Positions 31,359 through 45,660 of a stretch of 64,000 nt of DNA are shown piece after piece. Position 1 is the stretch's first letter. Each line of letters begins with the position of its first letter. The notes beneath the pieces were generated by a model that worked only from the letters and a program-made list of their open reading frames with translations, did no database searches and was not told where the DNA came from. Source of the stretch: Macropodus opercularis. Its lineage: Eukaryota; Chordata; Actinopteri; Anabantiformes; Osphronemidae. The translations under genes were made by a program, and so were the position numbers. The stretch is taken from positions 7,791,001-7,855,000 of the forward strand of contig JAUCMP010000026.1 in the NCBI GenBank assembly GCA_030770545.1. Direction: 5' to 3'.

Positions 31359-34300
31359 ATGTTGCGACGTCCCAAGCCGACTGACTCGGAGGCAGACCTC
31401 TTGAGAGAGCAGGAGCAGTTTCTGGTCTCTGGTGCTCCATCTGCTGCCAGTGTGGTCCGCAGACCCGACAAGAGGAGAGGAGAGGCTGGAGGAGGAGGAG
31501 GCGACCCAAACCGAGAGGAGGAAGGACGTCAGAGGGATGTGGTCACCTTAGGTAAAGGAATGTTTGCTCTCGACGCATTTCGACTCAACACAAGGTTAAC
31601 ATACACAGGCCGTATATTAAATCTGATAACGATGCGGAGCAGTATTCGTCAGCGAGATATGACTCTCTTATACCTTCTCTTAGATCTTCCAGACCAGCTT
31701 CCTTCTCTGACACCGGCCCCTCCGAAGAAGTCTCGCTTTAAAACCAGTCGTGTCACTTTTGAGGATCAGGATGTCGAGGAGAGGTTGGACAGACATGACA
31801 CTCATATCAGCGCGGTTCTCTCCAGGATTGTTGTGAGTGCTAGCACTATGCCCCCCTGATAGGTTTTGCATTAAATGAGGAGCACACAGTTTGAGCTGCG
31901 TCTCACTGTTGTGTTCGTGATTAACTAACATCAGTCTTTCTCTGAAGGAGAGAGATACCAGCTCGACCCCCGTGTCTCTACCTGCATTTACAGGGATGGC
32001 TTTTCCCAAAGTATTTCACCGATCGGAAGCAAGCAATCAGGTGCAAACATCAACTGTGTATATATATAAATGATAAACATTGGTATAAGCTATGGCCATT
32101 TATAATCACAACACAAGGTATCTTTAAAAAAATCTTACTGTGTTGTGATTTACAGAACATTATTTATAAACGTCTAAATTGGGAATGTGTTTGTGTGTGT
32201 TTTAACATTTTAAGTTCTCCTTACAACCAGGTGCCTCTGTCTTTGAATGGGGGAAGGAAGAGCATCTTTGCCCATCAGATTGCTGCTCAGAGACTCAAGG
32301 AGGGCAAGAAGTCTTTCTGCTGTTCATCTAAAGCTGCTCAGACAACACAACCCAGAGAAAAGAATCTGGCCCCTAAAAGTAGTATGGATACAGATCAATG
32401 TGGTGCTGCAGGCAATCATAAACCTTAATTAAGGAAAACAAGGTCTTTTTACCAGATGTACAAGATGTCTTGACATTATTTCTGCTTTTTCCCCCTCATG
32501 CCTCTCCATTTACTAGAAATGCCTACAGTCTCAGGTCCCAAGTTGGTCTCTGGTCAGGGGCTTCCGGGCCCAGATAACACAGGAGAACCCATGAGGATCC
32601 ATGAGGAGAACCAGGCCAAGCTCCAGGCAATGTCTGAGTCTGAGATCTTAGAGGAGCAGAAGAAACTGTTATGTCAGCTAGGTAGACAGAGGTCTTGTCC
32701 ACAGGATAATCAATAAACATTCCTGGACTGACTTTGCACTTCGTCTGTACAAATCAAGTACATCATTTTTGTTTGTTCTAAAGTTTATAACATGATTATT
32801 TCTGCTTCCCAGACCCGGGACTAGTGGAGTTTGTTCGGTCTCGCAAAGCCCTGTCCTCTGCCTCTCCATCCAAACAGCCTGAGGGTAGATTTCCTCTTGA
32901 AACTGTGAGCAGAGTGTCAGACTCCTCCAGTGCTGCTGTACTGTTTCAGAAACCCCAAGAAGTTGAGATGGAAGCAGAGGAGGAGGAGGAACTGCCACCC
33001 CCACCTGCTGCGATGGGTATGATGGATTCTAAATAAACTCCGGCTTGTCAGTTCGCGCTCGCTGCTGCTGTTACAGTTACAAAGGAACCAATGGCAGTTA
33101 AGCCGTAGGGATGACTATGCTATTTGACTATTTTACATCACCCCTTTCTTCATTGAGCTCAGTGGATTTTGACACCTTTTGCTGAGAATGTTATAATAAT
33201 GTGGTTGTTGATACATCTCAGTTTACTCACCAGCACATCTGGCTGTAGGCCTACGTTCTTTCCTTCCATTTCTGTCATTGTCTTTTCTGGTCTTCCTTCA
33301 CTTGTTCAGACGTCCGTCGTCTGATTGTATGACTAATGTTGGATGCCTCTGGTGCATGGCTAGAATCCAGACAAAAAGCTGGTCGTCTAATTCACTTTTT
33401 GCGATTGATACAAAAGCCAGTCTGAGCCAAAAGTAGCCACTCTGTGCAATTAAGTTACTGCAGATCATTCAGAGAATATTCTCAGTCCTGAATGTATCGC
33501 TAATGGAGCATTTGAAGACAGACATTGCAGATATATCATTTATAGTCTTCTGTTTTGCTCAAAAACCTAATGAATTGAGAGGTTTTTATTCTTTATGTCA
33601 CTATGATCAAAGATTTGTTGTTACTCTTTACTTCTGTTCAGAGAAAACAATACATTTTTAGGAAAATCAGAAGAAGTCAGAATTCTGTATAGTGTTTCAT
33701 AGGCAGAAACATTTACACCACTACTGCTAATTTGTTGCTGCAGCTTGTTCCCTTAACTGAGCAGTTCATTTTTTTTATTCAATGTGGTGGCATGTGTTGA
33801 TACTTTTCTTCTTTATTTATTCAATTTAGAGGATGACCTGCCAGTGAAACCTGAGAAAAAATGGGTTCACATGGACAAACTTGAGCCAGAGAAGCTAGAA
33901 TGGATGAGAGACTTGCCTTTACCCAGAAGGAAAGGAACCCAGGAGGTAAAGAGGGATTTCTGCAGCAGTGTTTACACTTGGTATACAGCCTATTTATGAT
34001 ACTCATCCAGTTCATCTTTGGTTCCTTGTGTCCTGACAGGCCATGCAGGCTCGCTTTGATTTTGCTGGTACCTTGATCCCACCTACTAAAGATTTGCCCA
34101 CCTATCTAGGTCTGCACCACCATGGAGAGGAGCCCGAGGTCAGTAGGCAGTCGTTACGTTACTGCTTTTTCACCCTATGTGTAGTAGGTTTCACAGAACC
34201 TGCTCCTGAATAAAGTTCACACTTTTGCTTAATACAATTTCATTCTTGACAATGATGTTTCTCCTCAGCGCGCAGGTTATTCTCTCCACGAGCTTTTTCT

Positions 34301-37300
34301 CTTGTCTCGGAGTCAGGTCACCCAGCAGAGGAGTCTGGCCCTCAGCACTCTCGCCAACATCCTCTCAAAGGTACATACAGTACAAGCGCAAACTGTTATG
34401 CTTTTGTATAGAGCCTGTAGTCCCTCTACTGCATTTGTTCTCCTTGGCAGGCACGTGCTGGAGAGTACCTGTCACTTCTAAAAGGCAGTGTGATGTCGAC
34501 TCTGCTTGACGCTGGCTTGCTCTTCCTGCTCCGCTTTGCACTGGATGACAGTGTGGAGGGAGTGATGTCTGCAGCAGTACATGCACTAAAAGCACTTTTA
34601 GTGTGTGTAGAAGATGAAGTTAGTATTACACAACCTTTTATTTAGAAAAAACTGTATCTAATTTCACAATAAGAATATAATGAACTGTGGTTATAATTAT
34701 TTACGGTCCAATTTCTAGTTCCATTAATCATACAGAATTTTTGCCCCTCTTAGGAATGTCTGGACTGCACCTTCTCCTGGTTTCGTGGCTTTTCCACCTT
34801 CCCCCTGCTGCCGTTCACTCAGGAAGAGGAATATGAGGAAGATGAAGGGCTGGATGAAATTATGAAGGAGACAGACAAAGAGAGGGAGGAACGAAAGAGT
34901 GATCACGATGTGGCCACACAGGATGTTGTCAAAGTCAGCGAGCAGAATTCATTTTTAATCATTTTAAGTTTACCATTGTTTTGTAATGTACTTACTTATC
35001 AATATAATCCTCTTGTAAGTAATTGCAAATCGTTTGGTTCTTCCTGTCCGCGATTTAGGGGTTGTTAAAGATGAAGCTGCTCCCCAGGTTACGCTACATC
35101 CTTGAGGTAGTTCGACCATCACCTCGAGCGGTCCAGGATGCTCTAGAGGTCCTCACTCGCATCGCAAGGCACTCCTCCTCATCTGCCAGCCAGGTAACTA
35201 CAACAGCAGCAGCAACAACGCAACTCAAACACACTGAGTCATACGCTCAGTAATTAAATTATTGTCCATACGTCTTTCTGAGGTGCTGGACTGTCCCCGA
35301 CTGATGGAAACCGTGATGTCTAACTTCCTTCCCACTTCCTGGCCAGCGCCATCGTCACCCCTTCCTCATTCTGTTTTTGGACTCCCACTGGCCAGTGCCA
35401 TGAAGCTCTTAAGAGTTTTGGCAACCTCTGGCAGACATGCCTGTGCCAGACTAGTAAGTGTTTTTTCCCAGGTGACCAGTCAATTATTAATTATAACGTT
35501 ATTGAAATATTTAATCTTAGTTATTGTTAATATTCTACATGCTCCAACAGCTTCCTTCATGACAAAACATTTCTCTCTCCAGTTAAACTCTCTAGGTGTC
35601 AGTGAGCGTTTGTCTTGTCTGCTGAGTGCTGATCCCAGTGAGCTGCTGCTTGAGCCAACAGAGGTCCTCAGGATCACCACTGAGGCTTATAGGTTCTGGG
35701 CTGTAGCGGCTGCCTATGGACAGGCCTGCAAGTTATTCATGTAAGCTAACCTGCCGATACCTTTTTTAACAACTACTTTAGTGACAGAGAAAACAAACGT
35801 AGAGAAACACAAGCTTGATGCACAGAATGTGTTAATGACGCAATATCTGTTTTTTTGCTTTCTCTCTATTCACTATTTCTTCACAGAGAGCTGTATCCAG
35901 CCTTAGTGAAGACATTGCAATCTGTTCACCAGACGCTGGACCCTTCAGATCCTCTGTTGCCACTGCAGCTCCAGCGTATTTTGGCCCTGCTTTGTCTGCT
36001 CACACAGCTTACCCACACTGCTGGATGCCACCAGGAGCTACAAGCTGGCATGGTCAGGTACAGATGAATTAAAATATTTGCCACTGATACATGAGCCATC
36101 ATGCAGAAGGTTTTTTTCTCTGTAGACTAACTTCTTTGTTGATTGCTACAGCGCTCAGGGAGAAGAGTGCCCCCCTCCTCCTCAGGTGGCATGGAGCCAT
36201 GTCACAGGGTTGCAGACACCTTTGCTGGGGCATTTGAAGGGCTTTTTAAAGAGTCTTGATATTTCAGTTCAGAAAGAGAGCAGCCTGACTCTGATACCAG
36301 CTTACCTGATCTACCTAGAAGCGTATTATCACCAGCTCTCCAAACAGGTAACCTTGTCCTGCTTTCTACCTCTAATTTTATTGAGGGGTAATCTGTCACT
36401 TTACTGCATATTATACGACACATAACTTCATAATTTTCTTTCAATTGCAGTACATATCTAAAAATCACAAACTAAAAATGTAGCAGCAAAACTGAACTTG
36501 TTGTTAAATGCAAAGAACTGCTGACCTTGTATAGTATATCAGATACTAAAATGATTGTGTTCTCCAGAGTTGTTTCAAGCCAGTGGAGGCACTACAAGAA
36601 CTGGAGCAGCTGGCATCTGATGTTCTCCTCCCTCTGATGTCTCACGGTGCTGTTCAGAGTCTGATAAGTAACATAACGTAAGTGTCACTATTACCACATA
36701 ATTATTGTCAAAACAATGGAAACTTCAAGTTTTCTTTATTACATAGATACTTTTAACACAGCCTTGAAACTGATTCATCATCATTTTATATGTTCTTTTT
36801 TTCTGCAGGTCATCGTCACTAGTTTGTAACATCCAGTCCAGTCGTCTGGTCCCAGACACCACTCCTAGCCTCCCTGGTTTGTCATGCCCAGGCTGGAGGG
36901 ATCGTCCTGGTCTGGTTGTTCCCAGCTCCCCTTTCCCTCTGCTTACAGGATTGGGACTTCTCTTGGAAACAATCACAAGCATCCACAAAGGTCTCATCTG
37001 CAAGGTACAGTCGATTCTCTATATTAAGTAGAAAGTTAATATGATCACTGTGAAGGATATTCAGCTAAAGGGAAGGAATTAATCAGTATAAACATAAACA
37101 TCCACTGCTTACGGCTCCGTGGCTTGTTGCTCGTTCTGTGGCAACATGGACAAAAGTATTTACCTAAAATGACCCTTCTGTGTTTGACCTTTTTAAAACA
37201 CTCTAGTTCTCAGGTCTCCTCCTGTCAGAGCCTGTCATTAGTTACCTGCGGGGCTGCAGTCAAGCTACACCCACATTGTCCCACACCAGGGCCTGGCTTC

Positions 37301-39941
37301 TTCGTCACGAACACCACCTCCTCTACTTGTTGCTCCGGCTGTCACACAGACTGGTAGGACATCGAACGAACATAAAAACCCTGCTCCTTGAGTTGCGGTG
37401 TAAATCCAGGTCTCATCCATATACACTGATACATTGCAACAATATTAGGTTGTAATTCTTGCATGTAATCAACTTTATTGTCACTTTATCGTCTGTTCAT
37501 TTTGATTTTTCTTAGGTTCCAATTGATCCAGAAGTAGCAAAACATGCTGCACTGTACCACCAGGTGGCGCTGGTAGTGCTGCCATGGTTGTTACCCGGCA
37601 GTGAATATCTGGCACATGAACTGCTCTCCACCATTATTTTTAGCAAAGACTTTATAGTGTAAGTTTAAAACATTTGGGATTGAGTTTATAGTCATTACAA
37701 TTAGTTTAAAAATACTGAAATATACTGTAGAAAGGTTCTTAATGAAATGTTTGAAAAGGTTTGTGAAATTTATTTAGATTACTTGACATTTGAATTAAAG
37801 TAACAAATGCTCAATGTCTCTCTGAAGTGATACTGTACATTTGACATTGTGTTGGCCACAGTGTGACTCACTTTATGTGTTTGCTCTCCAGAGAGGGCCA
37901 CAGCGGAGGACCTGAGGCCTTAGAGCTGGAAGAGATGCGGCTTCACGAGGAAACGCAGCCCCATCCTTTTCCCTCTCTCCAGACTACCGGCACTCTCTTG
38001 AGAGAAGCCTGCATCCAGTTGCCATCCATACGAGGGTGCTTTCTTACTCACCTGGCCCATCTGGAATCAGCGGTGCTAGTGTCACGGGAAGCTTTCCTTG
38101 GCCACAACCCTTGGATCAGGTCCCATCTTTTCCCGGAGCTCAGTGGCCCCACTCTCCCATCTGATTGGCCTTTCCTTCCACTTGTCAGCTTGTATGAAAA
38201 AACAGCAGTGTCCGGGGGTGGAGGGTTAGCAGTGGAGGACCTGCCTCCAGGAGCCCAGCAGGCTGTGACTCACTGTCTGCAGTGGCTGCTGCTCCTTGAG
38301 ATCTGGAGGGAAAATGCTCTAAAGGTACATAAACAGGTCATATTCCTACTTGTTGTCTGAATGGTCTGCCGAGGAAAAGTTTTAATGTTGCACTGAACAT
38401 AATGTAGGTGAAAAATGTGAAGAACACAAAAAATGAAATAATAAACTAAAAAAAGACATTAGCACCCATTAATTTTACAGCATTTACTGATAATAACATA
38501 ATGTTGACTCTATATTAATGATGTTATTTTCACATCCTGAACATTTGTTAAATTCAGGTGATTCCTCCTGTCGCCAAACTCGCCCGTCTGTCCTGCATGT
38601 TCCTGTGTTCCAGTGATTTATTCCTGGAGAGGCCCGTTCAAAAACTGACCTGGGGTCTGTTTAGACTCTTGACAAGGTCTGACATCATGTTGCTTATAAA
38701 AATGGCAAAATGTTTAATATGCTGTTTACAGTTTAGAGTTAAACTGGAGAGGGTGTCCAGCCTCTGGGTAAGTAAAAGGTCTGTGTTTACAGGCGATCCA
38801 GGCTGGACTCTTTGGACCTGAACGTTCCTCCCCCAGGTCTCGCCTCCTTCCAGGACCTGTATTCAGCCCTTTTGGCCCAATATGAAGCTGTGTCTTTTGG
38901 AGACCGACTGTTTGGCTGCTGGGTCCTGTTACCTCTGCAGAGGAGGTATAGTGTTGCCATGAGGCTGGCTGTGTTTGGAGAACATGTTGGGATGCTGAGG
39001 TCACTGGGGGTCTCTCTAGAGCAGGTAATGATCAGAGGTACTGTTTTTATTAGTAGTGAAGTAGTTTTGAATTTGTCATCTTATTGTGTAATACAAATAT
39101 TCATGACACGTGATTTGCATTTATTTGTTTGTTTTATTCTAAAGTTGTGCATCCCCATTGAGCGGTTCACCTCTCCCCCTGAGGACTCCCTCCCTCTTCT
39201 TCGTCTCTACTTCCGCGCTCTGGTAACGGGCACCCTGAAGCACCGCTGGTGTCCGGTGCTCTATGTGGTTGCCTTATCTCACATCAACTCCTTCATCTTC
39301 TCTCAGGATGCTGCAGCTCAGGTACAGCTCTGCATGGCAAACATTCATGCAAACCTTTGGTAGAACAGATGGGAACTAGCAGGAGGTGATGCAAACGCGG
39401 GATTTGACTCAGTGATTAAACAGAGATTTACTCACATTTTGTGCATCACATACAAACTCACTGGATATAAATTCTTCAAGGTGTTACAGGTCTGTAGATT
39501 CAGTAAAAGGTGACTATTTACCAACTAAAGCTTGTTTACTTATTTTTAAAGCTGCATAATGTCAACATTTAAACATGTAGGTAGAGCTTTTAACTAAAGG
39601 ATGAGACATCGTTTTTTTCATCCCCAGGAGGTTGAAGCAGCTCGACACAGTATGCTGAGGAAAATCTACTACCTGACTGATCAGGTACAATTGAGTCCTT
39701 AAACTTACCGTACGAAAAAGAAACTTTACTGGTTTACACCAGTTGTGCTTCTCCTGTCACGTCCTTCTCACTCCTTGCTTGTCATTTCCAGGTGTTGAGG
39801 AACCATTTGCTGCTCTTCCGTCTGCCACATCAGCACTCAGAGTTTGGCTTCGATATGTACGAGCAGTTGCCTCCCATTAGAGCAAAGCGCTTGGAGAGCG
39901 TCCTGGGACTGCAGGACAGCAGCAGTGACAAAGGAGACTGA
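31359..39941 (+). CDS. rpap1: RNA polymerase II-associated protein 1, complete, 26 coding exons
   Basis: RPAP1 binds RNA polymerase II and supports its assembly, import and Mediator contact. Exons: 31359-31551, 31684-31832, 31948-32040, 32231 to about 32411, 32517-32681, 32813-33016, 33830-33945, 34040-34138, 34269-34370, 34451-34618, 34754-34933, 35059-35193, 35283-35453, 35583-35740, 35887-36057, 36152-36347, 36568-36677, 36809-37004, 37207-37353, 37516-37658, 37892-38324, 38558-38676, 38793-39024, 39145-39321, 39628-39684 and 39792-39941. Phases agree throughout, giving about 1414 residues (human about 1390). The start MLRRPKPTDSEADLL fits the family. RPAP1_N motif at about 233-260 (IHEENQAKLQAMSESEILEE). 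RPAP1_C at about 336-415 (KKWVHMDKLEPEKLEWMRDL, LGLHHHGEE). The remainder is a long helical-repeat body ending in FGFDMYEQLPPIRAKRLE. The exon-four donor is ambiguous. No other break is seen. Confidence 0.96.
33017..33829 (+). other. rpap1: rpap1 intron 6, the longest of the gene
   Basis: An 813-nt intron in a gene whose other introns are mostly 80-400 nt. The sequence is AT-rich and I recognise no feature in it. Confidence 0.7.
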
Positions 39942-40410
39942 AGGAAGCTTGAAGTCAACAGCACGGCCAAGTGCCAGTATGAGACTAAAAGCAAATGGAG
40001 GAGATGAGCGTGAGTACATGCAGGGCAGGAACCTTCGGCAGTAGGAAACAACGAGACACATTAATTTAAACTGCTACACGTGTCTCAACAAGAGCCAACA
40101 CAGTCATTGAAGCAAAGCAAACGTGAGGTAGACGTGCCCTGAATGAAGTAGCATTTGCAAATCATTTTTTATCACTTACTAATGGAGAAACGTTAATTGA
40201 AACGATTTGATAATCTGCCTGAACTACAACACGGCCAAAGGGTAAATACAGATACTACAAATTAAGGGCAGATGCACACACACCTGTCCTGATCGGGAGG
40301 ATGTTTGTTTACTGTACGCGTGAAAAACAGCCCAGGATGATTCTTGGCATCACAGAGTTAACACAAACGTCTGCTTTACAAGTGCCTGAAAATAGTTTTC
40401 TGTAAATAAA
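39942..40410 (+). other. rpap1: rpap1 3'UTR and poly(A) signal
   Basis: There is no coding sequence after the TGA at 39939-39941. AATAAA at 40405-40410 marks the likely end, giving a 3'UTR of about 0.5 kb. Confidence 0.65.
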
Positions 40411-43400
40411 ATCCAAAAACACGTTGCTCAACTGTTGTTATTGTTTAATCACTCTTCATCTTAGCTATTCAGTTGTAAACGTTATACGAATCTAATCGTT
40501 TTTTCTGGATTGCTGATTTCTCTTTCACATATGAAAACACACTTTGCTGGAGATGGTGCAGGAATTTGGTTTATTGTTCTACACCGTTTTAAGAAATGAC
40601 AACAGAAAAAGAAAAACGCCAAATCCATGTTGACTCAGATAAATGGATCTCATTGTTCTTTCACAATGTCACTGATCAATAACACTCTGTCTTTTACAGA
40701 GAACTACTATATTACTCCTCCCTTTTTGGCTTCTGGAATTGCTGAGTTAGATTTGGATAATACCCATTAGGGGCTGGTGTTTAGTGTGTGTGTGTTTCTT
40801 CTGTTTGTGTTCACTTAGATCACATGTTGCAGAAACCCAACTAACATAACACTGCCACCTTAAGTTAGACTTCCCACTACTACAGTTTTTGCAATTGCTT
40901 GCACAACCAAGTGAAACATGGTTTTCAAAAAGACTGGCAGGGTTGATTTTCTGAGTTGCCAAAGCACTAAACCTTATTCATCAGATCAAAACTGCCAAAG
41001 GATTTTTGCAAAACTGTAAACACATTCTTAGTAACACTTTCTGCACCGTGGTACGATGTCCGAGGTGGTTAAAGAGAAGTGGTGTTAAAGTGGATGATGG
41101 CTCGTCAGGACAGTGCAGCGTGACGGGAAGGGATCAGTGACGGTGTTTGTGTGGCGCGTGTAGAGCGTTTTTGAGTTGCTGCGTGTGAGGCAGTGTCATA
41201 AATGTACCTTTTCGGGAACAAGCTGGATTTAGTCCAGCGAAAAGTATAAGTCACAGTGTGCCTGTAACTGGTGAAGGTGTTAGATGCTGAGGCAGAACAG
41301 GAGACAAACAGTGAATATACAGAAGTTCAAATATTTCTTTGTCTGTTTTTTTAGGCGCTTAGTAAATAAATAAAAGATTAGTTTTGACATGATATGCGAA
41401 AAGCAGGAGCTGATTGAGATGTACCGCTAACGCTCCCTAAAGGCAGTGAATTATCTTTCCATTCGTTCATCTTTAGGTTTAGGTTTGAGCCACTCAGCCC
41501 CAAGAAAACCTGCAACAGCTAGTTTGGCCAAACCTGGCTGGGTCTGGTTTTCCTCAGTCTCTCTCTGTTTTGCGCCAGCTAATAAAATTGTTTCCTAATG
41601 ATTTAATATTGAACACCAGAGAATAATATTTCAACACTGCAGCATTAGGCAACGCTACACTGACAATTATTTTATGATTCCTGTGCTCAACCGCTTTACC
41701 AGTGGAAATTTAAATGAAGCAAAGGCATTCAAACAAAAAAAAAATAGGTGTAATGTTTGAATAAGTAATCAAACTCTAACTAGAACCATTCTTTCATTCC
41801 ATGGAATCTAGTTTACATTTTACTGATTCTTTTTGTTTTTATTTTTATTTTTTTTCATGTATCTTGCATGTTTTTACATAATCAGTACACGCAAACATGT
41901 TAATCTCTCTGGGGACACTCTGTGGGTTTTGTAGTGATCTTGCTGGTAAATAAGGTTTATTTTAGCTCAGGCTTGGGAAGAATAATTATTTCCACCCAGT
42001 GTGGACCATGATGTAATCGTTTCCAGAATGAGAACCGCGGAGCGTGCAGCGAAGTGTGTGTGGCTGAAGACTGGCCAGCGAGTGGCTGTGGTTGACGTCC
42101 TGGAGGTGACAGCCAGAGACAAGAGCCCTAGCTGGTGCCTTACTGCACATTCTACGGCCATGTGCAGCTGGATAATGGGCTTCTCTGATGTACATTACAT
42201 CGTACAAAGAAGGAAAACATTCATTTGTACAATTTGTCGCCAAGAGTTTTTCCAGATTTTTAACATTTTATTGCACAAGCTCTGCAATGAAACCTGCTCG
42301 AGCTTGACGGTAAACACAGCTTGTATGTTCGGCCTAGTGGGTGTGTAAACCTGATGAAGGACTCACTTCAAGAACGATGTGGTGGAGAATTGCTGTCCAT
42401 TATTCTTTTATAAACGTCCTGAACATTGAGTCGGTGGCACGTTCACTCGTTTTAACCTAAGAAGGTAAAGAACGTACAAGCTTTGGTGCATTGCTGGTGA
42501 TATTAAGGATATAATTGAATATATACAATAATGTAGACTATAAATTCCCTTTCATAATAAAACAACTATTTAATTTAAGCTCACTCGTGTCTGTGTGCAG
42601 CAGCTCCTTCTGGATGTTTGAACATCACCATGAGAGGAGACGATTGATTAAAAATTAAAGAGACCCCAGAGGACCTGCTCCATGAACATGCTGAGTCAAA
42701 GAAAACTGCAGCCGAAAAATTCAAGCAGCTAATTCACTCTTTTTTTTTTTCTGACACATGCTCTGGTTCTCTAAGATCCAAAATCTTGTCCTTGATGACT
42801 GAAGACACTTATTGCATGATTAAAAATGATCCTGCCATCAGGAGGTTATTGCAGTTATGTGAGGAAAAATAAGCGACGAGCCCGAGGAAGTGACTAACAG
42901 GCCGTCTGTGCTGAGAAACGTGTGCATTGTCCTTCCAAAGAGCCCTGGAGGGTTAACGCCAGAAATACCCCAGGTCTCCGAGACACTGTTATCTGTGGCC
43001 ACAGCATCAGAATTATAACACCTCTGTGTGTAGATGTGTCAAAACGATGACAGGATTGAGCTCTAGTTTTTATTTCCTTCTCTGTGTCGCGCAGTGAGCG
43101 TTAAAGACCAGCGTTGTGAGTTTAATCTCATTGGTTACAGAATCACATGAAGAGCATCATCAAAGGTACGATGGCCAAACAGGCTGCGTTTAACATGCCA
43201 TGAGCAAGAACTGTGTGAACTGTCAGAGGCTGAACACGGCTGTGAATTACTGATGATGGAAGCTTTTGAATCTGCGTACGTACCCTAAAAACTTAATCCA
43301 AACAGGTGTCTGTCTAATACCATAATACTGAGGATGCAGACGTCGCATTGTCCTCCAAAGAATCCATCAAAACAGCTTGTTCTCATGTCAATGTGTTGTT

Positions 43401-45379
43401 TAGGAGCAAGGACACTATGATGGGATTTCTGCAGCTGTATGGCTAAAACAAGCAACAGAGGAAAAGCACTGTTCTGTCTCTGTAATGAAAACAGATGGAT
43501 CCCTAGTGCAGTGCAATATAGCATTTATTTAAAATCTGCCAGACTCCTCCAGACAAACTGGTGTAGCTAAAAATACAAAGCGCTCCATGGTTATTTAGAG
43601 CTTTTATGATCAGGGATGAATGAAAATGTAATTTTGCCGTCTTAGTCGGATGAGATGCTGTTTTGACATGAGTCACTGTCTTAGCTTTTCACTCCTACTT
43701 TCCAAAACATGCTCGAGCCTAAGTGGACTAAACGAGTGTCACCAGGTCCTAATCCTATTAGGTGCTGTTGTAATTTACTGAAACTGATTATATTAGGGGG
43801 AGGACATGACGCTCTCACGATGTCCCGCAGACAAAGGCTGCTTTTAGGCCTCAGCTGTCTGAGACGCAGGGTAAGAAGGCAAACAGCCAGAAATGCAGAT
43901 GTGACTTTGCAAACTGGCCGAGTCAGAAAAGCCGTTGTGCATTTTAACAGTGATAATGCACGTAGTATGTATATGAACTGCATTTATTTAAATACATCCA
44001 ACAAAAGCTATTAAGGAATATAGATTTATGCCCATCACACGCTTCAGTATAGGTTTAAAGTAAAAAAGAACACACTGAATACATTAATGTATTTAACGCC
44101 TGCTTGGGTCTTTTATTATACAGTATAAACCACACTAGGCTATATGCAGTATATAATGCTGTCTTTCTTCAGTGAAGCTGATTTTCGTAAACTAAGTCAT
44201 CTCTCAAGGTGCTGCCAGTGTGTTTGTGTCAGGTTTACTGCTTGTCTCAGCCTCTCTCTGTTCAACTGTCCCTGATTCCTCTGGAGTTTGGGAAGCGTTA
44301 AATATTTAACAGCCAGTTAATGAGCACTGTGCCTCTCGAGCCGGGCTGAGATGTGTAAAGTGGAAGGGGCAGAAACTGAAAGAGTGGCGCTCGCTTGCTT
44401 TCCCAGGCTCGGCCCAGAGATGAGACGGTTGAACCTTTAGCCGGAAGCCTCCTGGTAATTCTCCACCTGCGCTGCCTGATGCGTGTACGTGTGTGTGCTT
44501 TAAGTTTAACTTTAACTTTCAGCTTTCATAATGAACACCTGTCCTACAGTTTTACACAGATATGAATAGATTTAGCATGAAAACACTCATTTGTGCAAAG
44601 GATGGATGTTTTCCAGAGCGTGTGTTTAGTTTTTAACCATAAATTGAGGTTTTGATTTTATTTCAAAGTAATTATGCACATGATGTGATAGTTGAGCTTT
44701 TCCGTGTTGAAAAGGTGCAGTGACCATTACAAACACGAATGTTGCCATGGATGAGGATGATGTCTTCTGAATGTCTACAGCTGATTGGTTCTCGTACGAG
44801 CTCTCAGCTTTCCCCTCACTGAATCTTCCATCACCTCCTAGATTCCTTCTGTTTCAGTTTCATTCCCACATTTTCTGGCTTTGTGAGACAGACTTGACAG
44901 AACTTGCTCTCTTTTATTGCAGTGTCTCCACAAATGGGGCTTATTAACACAGTTCTTCCTTGACTGCTACAGTAGGATGAAATATTACATTAAAAATCAA
45001 CTGTAGAATAAACCTAGTGAAATGTGTCTGTGTGAGTTAACTGGAGTTAAGTCTGCAGCTCTGTAGGTTTTTCTCACATGGTGTAATAATCAAAATCTCT
45101 TGTTTTAGCTGATGAATACTGCTAATTTCCATTACAAAACCTTTTGTAGTCCATTATTTTATAGGGTGTTCACTTCTTATTATGTATACAATGGTTCTCA
45201 GTCTAGTGATGAGATGTTTTCTTTTTTTTGCCTCACATTTGTCAAAGACCCAGACCCCTGACTCTGCTCACGTGACCCGAGAGAGTGTTGAAAACACACA
45301 GATGCCTAAATGGAAAAGGTGGAAATGTAATCATCAGGGTATCGGGCAGGTCAGAGTGACTGAGTCAGTGCGCGCTAAT
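40411..45379. other. Gene desert, part 1
   Basis: No gene, RNA or recognised transposon. The longest open frames (for example 42001-42348) begin with GTG and have no family resemblance. The DNA looks like unique intergenic sequence. Confidence 0.6.
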
Positions 45380-45660
45380 TAAATAGACCAGAAGCAGCAG
45401 CGTGTGTGAGCGGCGCTGCCCTGCATGTGTGCCTGCAAGCCCATTAAAACTGTCAATACTTAAGTGGTTAGTTGGATTAGCACAAAGGCTCCGTGTTAAT
45501 TCATCTCCTAAACACGCTCAGCGTGATCTGATGCACGCGTTCAAACACGGAGATGATCGCACTTTAGCCGGCGCCGGTAATGACCCGGTCAAACCCCGGG
45601 GCCGACCTTTAAACCCACTCAAAGACGCAGACATTTTAGCTCATTGATCTGCCTCTGACC
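45380..45660. promoter_or_regulatory. Candidate conserved non-coding element A
   Basis: A dense non-repetitive stretch with balanced composition, including ATTAAA, TTAATT and GATTAG homeodomain-like cores, in the middle of the desert. It has enhancer character by eye only. Conservation was not tested. Confidence 0.2.

Noticed and set aside
42001..42348. A 115-codon open frame with a CxxC pair
   Set aside because: It begins with GTG, has no zinc-finger spacing beyond one CxxC, and lies in the desert without splice or promoter context.
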